NCBI RefSeq assembly: GCF_037975245.1
Contig: NC_092561.1
Location: forward strand, 3,076,001-3,140,000
DNA from: Apostichopus japonicus
Taxonomy: Eukaryota > Echinodermata > Holothuroidea > Aspidochirotida > Stichopodidae
Length of the DNA stretch: 64,000 nucleotides
Reading direction: 5' to 3'
Shown: piece after piece, positions 12,772-25,941 of the stretch
Position numbering within the stretch: position 1 is the stretch's first letter
How the letters are laid out: every line of letters starts with the position of its first letter
The notes under the pieces: model-generated
The model's database searches: none
What the model saw: the letters and a program-made list of their open reading frames with translations, nothing else
What the model was told of the DNA's origin: nothing
Program-made: the position numbers and the translations under genes

Positions 12772-12939
12772 GGAAGCGCCCTACTAGATAAGTCCCTTTA
12801 GGCCATCAGCTGAAGCTCAAAATGTGGCTGTAAAATCAGTTTCGTTCCAGCAACACCGGGTCTAGACTTTTAATGCATTTTTGGGTAGTTTAATGCATCA
12901 CAAACATTATATCAAAAGTTCTCCAAAAAATTTCCTGCA
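12772..12939 (+). repeat. Left terminal inverted repeat of the 4.2-kb element
   Basis: Matches the reverse complement of 16801-16956 over several blocks: AGGCCATCAGCTGAAG at about 12809, TTCGTTCCAGCAAC at 12841, AAAAGTTCTCCA at about 12914, CCTGCAGT at 12934. The intervening spacers have diverged. Confidence 0.75.
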
Positions 12940-14677
12940 GTATTTTTGTAACGCACCCTTGAAATTGGGTATGTTATGTAGACATTACGTGCTATGATGC
13001 TATGTATTAGGAGCACATGTGCTAACGTTAGATTTGGTACAGTGGTGCATACATACCACTCTTTTCTTATATGTTTAATTACGACTGATATATTCTTTTA
13101 ATAGTTGGGTCAGGGTTACAAGAATGGTGGAAGAGGATTCTGGTCTAAGGGTCAGTGAGGTTTGTTTTCAGGCATTACAAGTTGTGCCCTCCCCCCCCCC
13201 CCTCCCCCTCCATTTTCGCCAAAATGGTAAAAAATCACATTTTCAACTTTGAAATATGAAATACAATTTTTGCACATTATAACTTAAGGGTTTTAATTAT
13301 AAAAATGTACCACTTTTAATAAACTCAGATATAATGCTTTGTAATAAATCAAATATTTTTAGACTTTCCCCCTATGTTATGAATGCATTTCGTCTGTGCA
13401 TGTATGCGTAAATATACACATATAATGAAAAGTTCCTCTCCATAATTGTTACACTCCCCATCCAAACTGTTTTACACATGTGAACCCCTCCCCCTCTACT
13501 TTACATGTAGCTAAATCCCTAGTTACAGTGAGATGTGCCAATGCCCCAAGACCAGTGAGTTATTTCTTTTGTATAAATCAATATATAAGTTGGCACACTA
13601 AGACATCATGGCATATCGTAGATGTGAAATAAAGTTAGTCGGTATATATCCGTTACCTTAGTACTCTTTCTACAGTCTTCTGCAAAACTAGGTACTTTCT
13701 CCATGTTACGGAAACGACATGTTTATAATTCGTATTCCTGCAAAAAGTGTTTCCAAGGGAGTTAACGTATAAAAGAAAAGATCGACAAGGTTTCGAATGG
13801 TATTTTGAATAATAATAGTTCTATATTCTACAAATAATATGAATAATAAAGGTGAATGGAACAAATAAGTGAATAATGAAGACAGTTAACTTAAGCCCCA
13901 GATAGAAAGAAATAATGTATCTATTAAGACTGGGTCGATACACTCAATGGTGTAGTGGAGCTGGGCCTTTGCGATGATTCAAGATACAGGTTCTTCATCA
14001 AAAGGCGCGGCGAGGAATTAATAAGTGATTAAAAGTTCATCCAAGGACAGTTGTACTAGTTATAACAGGATCCACTTCAATTCACTGCATGGAAGTCAGA
14101 TATGGTATGGAAAAGGGAAAGTCCATTCCGTAGTAGAGGTGAAGATAATTAGATGAAATAAAAGTCACTAAAGACTTGAATATCCTTCAGTCAAAACTTG
14201 AACAGATGCACAAAATGTGTTAACAATATGAACAAAACAGGTAACGAAATGTTACGGCAAAACAATAAAGAACCGTGATATTGGAACAGGGTCAGGGGCG
14301 ATGGTTCCCCAACAACAGTATATAAACCTCTGACTGGTTTCAGGACGCGGTATTTGCGTCATCGTCTTTAGTAAATGTAGTTGTGAATATGCAAGAGGTA
14401 AAGCATGCCCATAACACCCTCCACCCCCCTCCCCTCTCAGCAAAAAAAGTGTGATTTGAAGAAAATGTGGATATTTATCATAAGGTGTCTGGTAGGTAGG
14501 GTAATCTACGTAAAACTACTAATAGCTAAAATGAATATATGAATAAGATCATGTTTTCTGGTTCCTTTAAACTCTGGGGAACAAAATAATGACAACATGA
14601 CTTTGAAAAAGTTAACCCTCTTCACAAACTTCAAACTTGATTAAAATTTCAGACTAAGATATCAAGATTTAACACCA

Positions 14678-16628
14678 TCACAGTTCATCCTCCAAATCAT
14701 CTTCCCCTGCATCAACAATCTCAACATCTTCTTGGAAGTTGCTGCAATTTCTATATTTACATAGGTCTGTACACGGTAGTTGTGCATTCATTCAGGAACA
14801 TCTTCCTTTAAGACATTTGCCGACTCTACAGCTACTGCTGACACACTGAAGCAAAACATCTGGGTCAGGTGGCTTCGTCATCCAAGTGATTATAAGGTCA
14901 TCATTTTCAAGTTTCCATCCATGTCCCTCTGGTGAGAGTGCATCAATGCTTTGCTGCAATGCCCTACTGTGAATAGCAGCCTGGTTGGTGCAGCGCTTAA
15001 CATGCTGGATCAGAGCATCTTTTGTTGGTGGTAAACTCTGCTCTGAGGAGGAGATGAACAGAACACCTTGTATCATGAAATTGGATATTTTTGAGTCTCA
15101 CATTTTATGATGGGGTACCAATATAATCACAATTCAGCTAGAAATATGTTGCAAATTACTTTAATAATTTCAATGGAAAGATTAACCTGATATTGCATCT
15201 CAAAGCGTTTAGAGAATTTTTAAATTTTCCTTGGGGGAGGACCCCCATATTCCAAAAGTCCTAGATCCACCCCTGAACACTCAATGAACCACACATTGAA
15301 GAGAGTACTTTACCTTTCAAGATCTGTATGTCTTCCTTGTCAAGAATTGTATCTAGTTTCTTCAACATAGAGAGTGGTACCTCACTTCAATGGCAACACG
15401 GTCTTTTCCTCTAATATTCATAAAATCTGGGCTCATGTTTTTCCGCTCTGCTGCTTGTCGAAGCAATACTTTAATAAAATGAAATAAAAAAGCAAATTGT
15501 TTTGCATTTTCTGTTGATCAAAATGTAAGTTTGAACAAATAAGAACTAAGACAATTTTATTTATATACCATGTGATCTGCTCATCTTCTATGGACAAACA
15601 AAGACACATTCAAATTTTGCAAACCAGTGTCATGCAAAAAAGAATTAAAACAGGCTTTTTTTGATAGTACAGTACATTATCTCTTAATGTTATGGTTTAA
15701 ATTATACAATGGTAGATTATATCTGTTACTAATAATAAAGGAGACAGATACTTGTTCATTTTGGTAAAGCTAGACAGGCTGACCATAAGACCTTGCAAAC
15801 CTAACCTTATTGCACCTTTGTTACACTTATTTTTCTAACTAATATAATATCTCTATCATTCAAATAAAGGGCCACAGTAAGAAAACTATGAAGCCTGTAT
15901 TTAACACTTAGGCTAGTGCCCCAGATGGAGAATTTGAAACAAATTTCCGTTCCTACCACCTTATAACAAAACAAATCAGATGACCATGCCACTAATTATA
16001 TTATGTTCAGGTCCAACACTGTGCCCTTTGACTTGGATTCTATCCCTCAAGAGCTACTGATCTTGCATTATGCAACTTTTCTTAACACTTCAACTATGCC
16101 ACAGAAGTACAAGTAGAGTCGTGTAGTATGCTTAGGCTTACCTCCATCGAAAGTCTCTGCCTGCTGCAGCTTGTCCTGCACCCGTTTGCAACGCCGAGTA
16201 ATGTATTGTTTCTTTTCCCACATATAATAAATTGAACAGGCAATACACCAGAGCTTCTGCTTGGTTTCCTCGACCTTTTCCGTCAATTCTTCGTTTAAAA
16301 TCATATGGGGTCTCCTCTGGAACTGTCCGTTTTCTTGCAGCAATGTGCTTGCTATCAATGAACCGCCTGTAACACTTATCGTGGAACCCCATCATACTAT
16401 GCTGTTGAACACACGCTTGATCGTAGTAGGCCATGGAGTAATCAGTAGTACGGCGATATCACTGTCTCCGCCGCTGAGATTAAGCCAATCTTTAGCGCAG
16501 GAAGTAAATTTAGTCCATCGTTTATTCGTCAGTGCATTGACTGCTTCAAATTTTACAGATTCAATGTGTACTGAGCACTGTAGATTTCCGTGTGTCGGAG
16601 ACTGACTAGCGCCCGTGGGAGCCGCCAT
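14678..16628 (-). pseudogene. Decayed Cys/His-rich gene of an uncharacterised invertebrate family
   Basis: I do not know a function for this family. From the ATG at 16628, frame one covers the N-terminus (with NLQCSVH and WTKFTSCAKDWLNL) until a frameshift near 16430. The next frame holds GFHDKCYRRFIDSKH. A third frame holds CIACSIYYMWEKKQYITRR and ends at a donor (GATGGAG|GTAAGC, exon end 16142). A second exon (about 15314-15469) reads AIEVRYHSLC and then hits stops. The last exon (14678-15066) has LPPTKDALIQHVKR, then SSSCRVGKCLKGRCS, an in-frame TGA at 14792-14794, and PCTDLCKYRNC before the final stop. The TGA sits where the Cys-rich pattern would continue. It lies inside the 4.2-kb inverted-repeat element, which suggests that this family can be transposon-borne. 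Exon boundaries are inferred from splice consensus and similarity to the copy at 54365. Confidence 0.6.
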
Positions 16629-16800
16629 GTTTGTTGTTTTCTACAAAGATTGCACACAGAACTCATGGCTCATTGGACAATTCATATCACATGGTACAGA
16701 TATCTCACTGGCGCACAACTTTTGAACGTAAAACGGCAGGTTTCTTAACATACGCAATAAAAAATATAGTTCCATCTTTCGAGCGGAATTGCAAAAAAAC

Positions 16801-16956
16801 TGCAGGCAAGTACATGGAGAACTTTTGGATCATTAATCTTAGTTAATTTATGTATTCAATGCTGTAGAGAAATTTTAGACCCGCAGTTGCTGGAACGAAA
16901 CAAGCGAATTTCGACCTTCAGCTGATGGCCTACTTGGGTTTATATGGAATGCTTCC
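16801..16956 (-). repeat. Right terminal inverted repeat of the 4.2-kb element
   Basis: Inverted partner of 12772-12939. On the plus strand it reads CTTCAGCTGATGGCCT near 16917 and GTTGCTGGAACGAA near 16886. It lies about 170 bases upstream of the presumed start codon of the minus-strand gene at 16628. Confidence 0.75.
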
Positions 16957-17044
16957 TTTCACAATTTTCCTTGTTGTTTATGTATTTTGCCACTTATTTA
17001 ACTCCTCTGTATTTAAATTGTGAAGAAACAAATAACTGAAGTGA

Positions 17045-17470
17045 ATTACGAAGCCTTTAAATTTTCGCCTCATCACTCAGGTTATACGAAGCCTAAAAAG
17101 TATCGCGTCATGATTCAGGTTATACGAAGCCTGGAAATTATCACCTCATCACTCAGGTTATACGAAGCCTTTAAAGTATCGCCTCATCACTCAGATTATA
17201 CGAAGCCTTTAAATTATCGCCTCATCACTCTGGTTAAACAAAGCCATAGAACATATCGCCTCATCCCTCGGGTTATGAAATGCCTAGAAATTATCGCCTC
17301 ACCACTCAGGTTATACGAAGCCTTTAACGTATCGCCTCATCACTTAAGTCATACGAAGCCATTAAATTATCGCCTCATCACTCAGGTTATACGAAGCCTT
17401 TAAATGATCGCCTCATCGCTCAGGTGATACGAAGTCTTTCATCACTCAGGTTATACGAAGCCTATAAATC
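17045..17470. repeat. 38-bp minisatellite, about 11 units
   Basis: Tandem units with GGTTATACGAAGCCT and ATCGCCTCATCACTC. Unit starts near 17080, 17118, 17156, 17194, 17232, 17271 and 17309 give a 38-39 base period. The long open frame across it merely cycles through three frames of the repeat and is not a gene. It begins some 90 bases beyond the right end of the 4.2-kb element. Confidence 0.9.
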
Positions 17471-19465
17471 AGGTTTCTTTTACTTTATCCCCCCACGAAC
17501 CCCCTGTGGATGTCAGATTTGTCCACGAACCACCAACTTTTCGAGATACGATCTGAGTCATTATTATACTGTAACACGCATAACAGTGCTTCGTAAAAGA
17601 TCAAGTACATAGTGTAATATTGTAATGAAAAAACAATAAAAGATGAACAAATATTTATTTGGAACACCTAAAAAACATAATATTGTTTTCCCGGGTTATT
17701 TCGTTGTCTATATGCTAAAGAGTGGTTCATGCAGTCCCCTGATGGTAACACAGGTTGTTACGTAATTCACTCTTCCAAGAAATAGCTAATTATAAATTTC
17801 AATGCCTCTCTTCTGGTTTTGTGACAATCCTATACAACACCCATTTTATAACCACAAGAGCTTTTCACTTATCCCTTTTCCATTGGACCACCCCCCCCCT
17901 ACCCCAACTGGCTTTTTTCCCTTTCAGCCAGAGGGTTCAGGAATTCACCCTATATTAGGACGCCCCCATCTATCATTATTGAAGAATTGACAGATTTTCA
18001 GGGGCTGAGATGGATGGATCGGTAAGGCTGATTTGAATAGTGCATGGACATGAGCACAGGTTTGGGAACATGGGAGCACCACATTGTTGTTATAACATGT
18101 CCAGCAGCAAGATGAACATTTTTTTAAATATCTTCTACCATATATCATAGGTACTATGATATTGTCGGCCTCGGTCTCCTTTGCTTTACACAATGAAACG
18201 GGTACACAGAAAAATAAACACAAGATAACTCAAGTTTTTGCGATTCACTCTCTAATTACCGTTTAACTTCAGAATTATGAATGAAATATCATAAACAGTA
18301 GTGATGCACAGTTTAACCGAAAATTATATCTGAAGTCGAACGAAACTTAAAGTTATTTGTTTTAAAAGGTGCACTTTAACTATATATCCTTACTACATGA
18401 ATATCAAAGGAACACATACATAAGAAAAACTTCTCTAAATATATTTTTCTAATAGACAATGTAATGCTTTGCTGAGGATTATATAGTTAAATTCTACACG
18501 AAAAAGCCAACACGAGGGCTATCAAGTCTACTGCTCAAACACAGTCGACTTTCTCTGACATTCAATAGCGGCGAAAGAAGATTTTCTGGAGGGCAACCAA
18601 ATTTGAAGAATTGTAAATTTGATTTGCGAAATCCCCAAACCCCATCTGAAAATTTCAAAAAACGGCCCTCTCTGCATAACACGTATTCATTTGCGATATA
18701 AAAACTGGCACATGTAATTTACCAAAAGGTTAAAATATGACTTTTCAGTTTGTCACAAGAGTGAAGGGAATGGTGAACACACATCCCCCTGTAACCCCGG
18801 TACAATCCCTGCCCCTTTGTGACCAAATGTCAAACAGTTTGGGTTTGTGATCAATCGCAAATGACATTTCTTCGATCTCAAAATCATTAGATAAAGAGCA
18901 TTAAAACAAGTCAATTTACCTTATCTCAATTCAAGGTAATGAAAGCGTAGTAAGTAATACATGGAAAAGATTGTAGGCCTTCATTATATTTCTCCTAATA
19001 TTAGCTTTCTACAAAGCAACATATGTACAACACGTACCAAGTATCGTGGCGGTTGTGGTCGTTCTGTTACGTGCACGAAAAAATGTCACGTATTACACAC
19101 AACGTACTTCTTAACATAATTATCATTATACGAAAATTAAAAAAATGGATAACCACTTAGCTGTTTTGAACGTTATGTTAAAAGTTTTGGAACTTGTAAC
19201 GTTTAATATAAATTGAATTAAGAAATGTACATTTGTTTGTTGTTTCATTTGATGAAAATATGATTACATCATCCCAATACAATACATAACATAATAATTA
19301 ATTATCGATAGTAAATATATATAGAAAATGAAAGTTATTGCCGTTTAGTCAAATGCAATATTTGAGAAAAAAATGACGGAAAAGCTTAAAACTCAGTAGC
19401 ATAAGAGAGCTGTCGGACAATCGAGAATCCAAACAGCTAACATCACAACAGAACAACAGACCGAC

Positions 19466-19467
<2 letters not shown>

Positions 19468-19538
<71 letters not shown>
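19468..19538. repeat. (TA)n microsatellite, about 35 units
   Basis: An uninterrupted TA run in the 3' flank of VLIG-A. The matching position in unit B (about 34270) reads only AGATATAATGG, so the expansion postdates the duplication. Confidence 0.95.
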
Positions 19539-19540
<2 letters not shown>

Positions 19541-21064
19541 GGATAGTTTGTTAAGGATGCTTTAACATCATCCGCCGATTTAAACTTTCTTTGTCTTCTT
19601 GTACATAAAATGAAAATAGAAAAGGGGGTTTAGGCCGTGGTTAATAAGGAGGCCAGGAAAGTTTTGGGGTTAAGAATAATGTTTTGCGTTACATAATATA
19701 CATGAGGAAATCTTCAAAAAGAGGACTTACGGGTTACGTTCTCGGGCTCTCCCGCGCCCTGGAAGCACGTGATCTATACATGAATATTCTTTATGATTAC
19801 GACATAATATGTCGGGTATTTTACATGATCCCAGTACAGTCTATTAGCATAATAATCAATTGATCGGTAGTAAATATATACAGAAAATGAACTATTTTCC
19901 GTTTATTTAAACGCAATATTTGAGAAAAATCTACAACAAACCTTAAAACTGTTTTGAACAATATGCTATTGGTTTTGGAACGTGTAACTTTTAATATAAA
20001 CTAAAAAGGGAAAATTGAAAGAAATATGTTAATTTGTTAGTTGTTTCATGAGTTAAAATTTGGTTATTTACATGATCCCAGTACAGTGCATAAGCATAAT
20101 AATGAATTTATCCGTAATTAGTATATACAGAAAATGAAACTAAATTTACGTTGATTCAAATTGAGGAACATTTACGGAAGACCTTAAAACTCATTAGCAT
20201 AAGAGAACTGTGACGGACAATCGACAGAACAACCGACGGATAGATAGATATAGTTCATATTTTTTCAAGAATGCTTTAATAGTCATCAGCCGATTGACAT
20301 TTTCTTGGATTTGTGCATAAAATGACAGCAATGGTCTCGGTTCGTGGTCAATAAGGGGGCCAGGAAAATATGGGATAAAGAATAACGATTTGCGTTACAG
20401 AATATAGATGTGGAAATATGAAGACTTCATAAAAAAAGGCCGGCAGGTCAAGTTCCCGAGCCCGTCCGCGCTCTAGAAGCCCGTAAACGTGATCTACACA
20501 TGAACATTTTCTATGATTATGACTTATAAATGAAAATTTGAAATTAACTCTGAACATTGAATGAAATGAAGTTTTGTAGCGATAGATTCATAATTTTAGC
20601 TATAAACTTACTTCATCCCCTCCCTGTATGTTTCACTCCCAAACCAGATAAATTATTGTTTGAGTATATTGTATGAATTAATTATCGTTTTACTTGAAGC
20701 AGTGTATTTGTGATTCGTCTCACTGTTGACATCGGGTAACTATTTATAATGTAGTTAACAAAGTTTTGAAATACCTTTTGTCATTCAGTGATTTTTCTTG
20801 TCGTGATAAATGTATCGAAATCGAAATGTATCGTAAAAAAATTGTTGTGCTGGAAGTTAACGGAATTCATGATGATGTTTGCTTCATATATCATAAACCT
20901 CAACAAGTTTATCAAAGCTGAAATTGTGTGAGCCGTACAATATGTAATTTCCAGCTGTGATTTCATTTATAATATGTACACTTTATGGCTGAAGTAAATT
21001 AATCGCGTTCCCAGCTTTTGATATTATATTTTACAGCTATGTCTTCGTTTCTACTATGTGTAAT

Positions 21065-24000
21065 TTATGACTGAACTACTTCGGATTCATCATCTGACAA
21101 ACTTTCAGGTTCATCATCCGAGGGACTATTAGAACTCGCAGAATCTGCTTCTGTGCTCTCCTCAGAATCTGAATCATCCTCTTCATCTGCAACAAGCTTC
21201 TGTTCGTCATTATCGTCCTTACTGTGTTGGTTTTGATTCGTTCTCATCTCCGTCTTTAATATTTTATCATCGATTAAGCTTTGTACAGCTTCTTCTTCTG
21301 TAATGTTTAACCAGCTCTCAGGGAACTTTAAATCATAGTCATCATAGTATCCCTCCATATCATGTACAAATATCCATTGCCAGAATAGTTTACCAGGATC
21401 ATTTGTAGAAGGAAGAATATCCCAGTCTGGGTAATAATGTTTGTAATCTTTACAATGGAATACTTTTCCACGTCTCGTACACATTGCATCAGGAAGTAGG
21501 ATGGATGAAGAGCAATCCTCTAATACCAGTCTTTTAGTATCAGGGTATGTTTCACATGCCATGCCTCTGGGACGATGTAAATGAGAAGAATGTATTGTAT
21601 GACTCTTCATAATATTATCACAGAACATACCACACATTGGACAGGTTTTCTTACAAACATTCGATAGTCCTGCTGCTATTTTCAAGGATGAGTGGTCTAA
21701 TGCAGGACAGTCGTCTTCCTCCCGTGGATTCCATTCATTTATACGCTCTTTTAAAAGACGAGAGACTTCCAGAGGACGAGGATTATCATAGATGTCGTAT
21801 GTACGTCGCACTGACGAGTCTATATCAAATGTCTCTAACAGACCACCGATCCAGTCTTGATATGAGTCATTGCGATCTAAACTATTCTCCAATTTGGTCA
21901 GATCGTAGAAGACAGTTAAACGTAATTGATCAATTTCCCTTTTTTCTGTATCTGTTGTAAGTAAGTAATCGCAGTAGTCTCGAGACCATGCCATGATGTC
22001 GCACATAGATGGATGATATAAACTACCTACCCAATCATGCTCAATCACGTCTCGACTTTCGTATTCAAAGACGTCCCAAGGTAAACTCAATCGTTTAGTA
22101 AGTTCACTGTAATCAAAATTCTTTAAAACATGTTCAAATTTGTTCCGTAACTCTCCTTCTATGTAGTAATAAAGGACCTCTGATAGGTTGTATTCCAAGT
22201 TTCTTTGCTCTATAAAACTACGAAAGGTTTTTCTCACTATACCATTTTCCTGGTGGAAATAACTACTGTAGTTATCATCACTAACCTCTGTATACTTAAA
22301 AACCTCATTAAATGCCCTACCACATAAGTGTATAAGTCCTTTTGCAATTAAACTATTTGGTAGTTTTATGGCACCTTCTGTCTTTTTCGAAAGATTTTTT
22401 AGTGTTTTTCGCACTAGCAATTGAAAAAAATTTCTATCAAAATGCTTTCTGTTTTGACCCTTGAGCTCATCTATCGATGATTCAATAGATAGTGTCATGA
22501 TATTGATAGCTGTCTGTTTTTCATTTTGAATTATTTCATTTTCCGGCGTTTCGCTTTCTCTTTCCCTAGGGCCTTTCTTTTCTTTGAGAGTAGCAGCTCT
22601 ATTTTTAATCCAAGCCTTAACCTGCTTATCGTTGATGTACTTTGAACAATCTAATAACTCGATGTGTTTTTCTATTCCTCCTTCCTTTGATAATAAATTA
22701 TGAATGTCGCTCCCTATAGCCATATCCCGTGTCATTCTTAACAATAACTTATCACATAACGTTTTAACATCAGACGGCGATATTTTGATTTGTTTAATAC
22801 CACTCTCTTGTCTGATTTCTTTCGTCCATTTTTTCCACAAATCATCCAGTTCATGTTCAAATTGGTCTTCATCGAATATATTTGCATGCGGTAATTCTTC
22901 AGTAACTGCCGTTGTACTTGCTACTTCTTTGACGTCAGTAATCATCCTCACCAACCATTTTGGTCCCAGATTTGGCAAATTATGTTCAAGTTTCTCAATC
23001 TCGTATTCTTCCGTTATCCTTTGTTGTGCCTGTTGTCTTGCATCTTTCACTGCAATATGAACATCCTCCAGGAATCCTCGTTTATGTCTAGAAATCATGC
23101 TCTTGCGAGGATGGTCTAAAACGTACTTTTCTACTACTTCTCTCAGTCGTCCGCTTTGCAATTCCACTTCGTCTTCTAAAGGTGTTATCAATGACTCAAC
23201 ACGGTCACCTTTTTGTACTGCAGATTTGACGCCGCCAAGGCAGCCATTAGATTTATCCATTATTGCTTGTCTCATTTGCACTATCCATTCATTATAACAG
23301 AGGCAAAACTGATTGTAATCTACAGCTCTGACACTGTCCTTAAAATTAAAGACAAAGTTTTCCTCTTTAACGGCGCTCCATACATCTCTCACGCGACCTG
23401 TGAATGTAGATAAGGTTAAATCTGGAGTTATTATTTTATTTCTGACATCTCGTAAGAGTCCTCGTTTTATTTTGACAACTTTCTCTCCATACATATGATT
23501 TGGGGGCGCCATTCCTCCGGTCCATAGGCTTGGAACGTACTGCAAATCTTCGTCAAATTTTAAATCTACAACGTCGGAAAACTCCTTATAACGACCCTCC
23601 AAGCCTTCCTCTTCTGCAGCAAACTTTGTCGCCTCATCAAGTGTTTCTTTAATCTTGTCCGTATTGGCTTTATTTCTGTCTGCTGCTGTTAGATCGGATA
23701 CTCGTTGTTGAATTATTTTACATCTGCATTCTAAATCAACCTCCTTCATCCGCATCAGCGCATGCGCAGCTATTTGTAAAATACCGGCAACATCCGGACC
23801 GATATTTTCACCACTTATGTTAAAAATCGTTACGTTAGCAATACTCAGTGCGAACGTGACCAGTTCATTATCAAACCTATGGTCATCGTGGTCAATAGAC
23901 TTTATTCCTTCAGTGTCAACGATAATGAAATACTTGAAACCCAACTCTTTTGCTAGGTTTTCTTCAATTTTCAGAAATCGAGCGAAGAGACCACGTGTAC

Positions 24001-25941
24001 AACGTCCTGCGCGAACAGGAAACCGTAAACCAAACATACTGTTAAGGAGGGTAGATTTACCACTACTCTGGACACCAACGACACTGATTACAAGAACCCT
24101 TGGGTCGTGTAAATGTTCGGTCATTTTGTCAAGTACCGCGGTAATCCACGTTATTGGTACAAACCCAGTGTCACCATCCATCAATTCAAATGGATGCATC
24201 TGTAAAGCTAAACTCATAGCTATCGACGGAAACAAAGGTATATCAGCCGTTTCCTTCGATAGGGCAAGTTTGTCATAAATATCCATGTATGCCTCATACA
24301 GTTGACCCATCTCTCTTAGAAAATGTTCACTTCCTAAATTTTCACATCTGACTTTCTTCAATACAACATCGTTAGTTTTAACGTCAATATTCTGGGTTGT
24401 CGAATGAGACGCATCTATATTCTCACAACTTGTAACTGCTTCTTGTAGGTCTGACCTATTTACTTCTTCAGAGTCTTTGTTTTCTGCAGTAGAGATTAAT
24501 CTCAAAGTTTTGGTTGTATCTTCACTTACTACTTCTTGTATCTTGTCATGAAGAAAACAAAATATGTATTGAGAACGAGCGAAGTTGTTATCTGTGTCCT
24601 TTATACCATTGTAAAATATTTTCATCGTCTGTGAAAAGTGATTTTGAAGTTGTGTTTCTCTTTTGTTTTTCTTTCCTATATTGGTCTTTTCTCTGTGTTT
24701 TTCAAAAGACCAATCTTCCCTAATATTATCTGAATCAAATCGAGTTCTATCTAATTGAACCCACTCCTGCCATGATTCTTGTAGCGGGAAACATTTCTTC
24801 TTGAATTCTAGACAGCTTTTGAACGGAAAACTCTGGAATATATCTTTGATGAGCTTCCTTGCATTTTGGTTCTCATTTTTCTCGTCATCAAAATCTATAT
24901 CGCTGTCTGTCACATTTTCCAGTGTACCGCAAGTTTTATATCGCTGGTAGCATTGACTTACAAATTCACATAATTTTTGTTCAAGGCAGTTTATTTGAGT
25001 TTCCCCCACAAGTATCGATTGACTATTTAACAGGGGTCTCATATCCGGGATATTCGTCTCCTTTACAGTTACTTCGATGAATAGAGATTTGGTTGATGCG
25101 CTTTTAATATTTCTAACGTACTCTACATAATCTACCTTGTTTACTTCTGAAACAAATGTTATGGTCAAGTCTGCTGTTTTGCAACAAAACTCTGTTTGGA
25201 TCGGGAAAGCTCTACAATCTCCTCTTAAATTAAGAAATGTTGTTACATTCTTGATTGTTTCTTTATCTGTTCCCTTCCGAGGAAGAAACCAAATGCTCTC
25301 AACAGTTCCTAGTGAATATTTTGGCTTCACTTTGTCACTTTCGCTATTTAAGAAAAAATGATGTAGATCATATCCTTGACACAAAGACAACATGCGATTA
25401 AGTATTTGTGACTTAGAGATATACACATCGCCAATTCGCAAAATGGCCACAGTAAATGTTGGGTGCGTTATAATGGATTTTTCCAGGGAGAATGGATCAT
25501 CTTGTCCTTGCCATTTTTTGACGATTCTACGGCAAGCCCAACGAAGTATTTCAGGTTTCTTTTCTCTTACCCCTTGGAGGAGGAAAGGCACTGCCAACTG
25601 GCAGGCTGATAGTTTCTCTAAAATATCTTGTCTGAGAAAATCATCAGAACAATGGAGAAGACTAAATATGAAATCGCGCATACTGATATTTTCTGGAAGA
25701 AGATTCTGAGATAAAACAATCCTGTGGTCTAGTGAAGTGATTTTCTGCCAGAATGTGTGCATTAAACTGGTGTTAGTACTACAATCTCGTACAGTAAGAA
25801 ACTCTTGCAGAGTAAGTTTGTTATAATGTTTACCAACTAAACCGATGCATTCTAGTAAATCTTCGAACGTTTTTGGTAGGTCGTCTTCCTCTTCATCATT
25901 CGAAGATTCTGGTTCACTTGGAAAATCATGGTCGCTGTCAT
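21065..25941 (-). CDS. VLIG-A exon 3: very large inducible GTPase (GVIN1/URGCP family)
   Basis: This exon encodes the last 1624 of 1733 predicted residues. It starts at an acceptor (TATATAG, exon from 25941) and ends at the stop 21065-21067. After an acidic linker (SEPESSNDEEEDD) comes a long N-terminal region. The GTPase core follows, with P-loop GVQSSGKS at about residues 731-738, RCTRG in the switch I area and DTEG at 784-787. Then come a VLIG-type block (RVSDLTAADRNK, SLWTGGMAPPNHMY), a helical region, and a Cys/His cluster (CPMCGMFC at about 1542, then HSSHLHRPRG) typical of the VLIG C-terminus. The tail is rich in Asp, Glu and Ser. Vertebrate VLIGs are interferon-inducible cytosolic or nuclear GTPases, also built largely in one giant exon. 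An immune role here is inference. The uninterrupted frame and close match to VLIG-B argue for a functional gene. Confidence 0.93.

Larger units (their letters stand above)
12772..16956 (-). mobile_element. Candidate DNA transposon with long inverted ends carrying a Cys/His-rich gene
   Basis: The two ends are imperfect inverted repeats of about 160 bases. Both, read inward, show GGAAGC, a variable spacer, AGGCCATCAGCTGAAG, TTTCGTTCCAGCAAC, CGGGTCTA, AAAAGTTCTCCA and CCTGCAGT in this order. The only coding-like content between them is the decayed minus-strand gene at 14678-16628, which starts close to the right end. The 12.97-14.67 kb interior shows nothing recognisable. I found no convincing target-site duplication, so the exact outer ends are uncertain. 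The superfamily is not identified. Confidence 0.6.

Noticed and set aside
17020-17403. A 127-codon frame with repeated YEAF.VSPHHS units
   Set aside because: It is the 38-bp minisatellite read through three frames in turn.
17045-17470. Regular 38-bp repeats considered as a CRISPR array
   Set aside because: There are no unique spacers, units are contiguous and degenerate, and the genome is eukaryotic.
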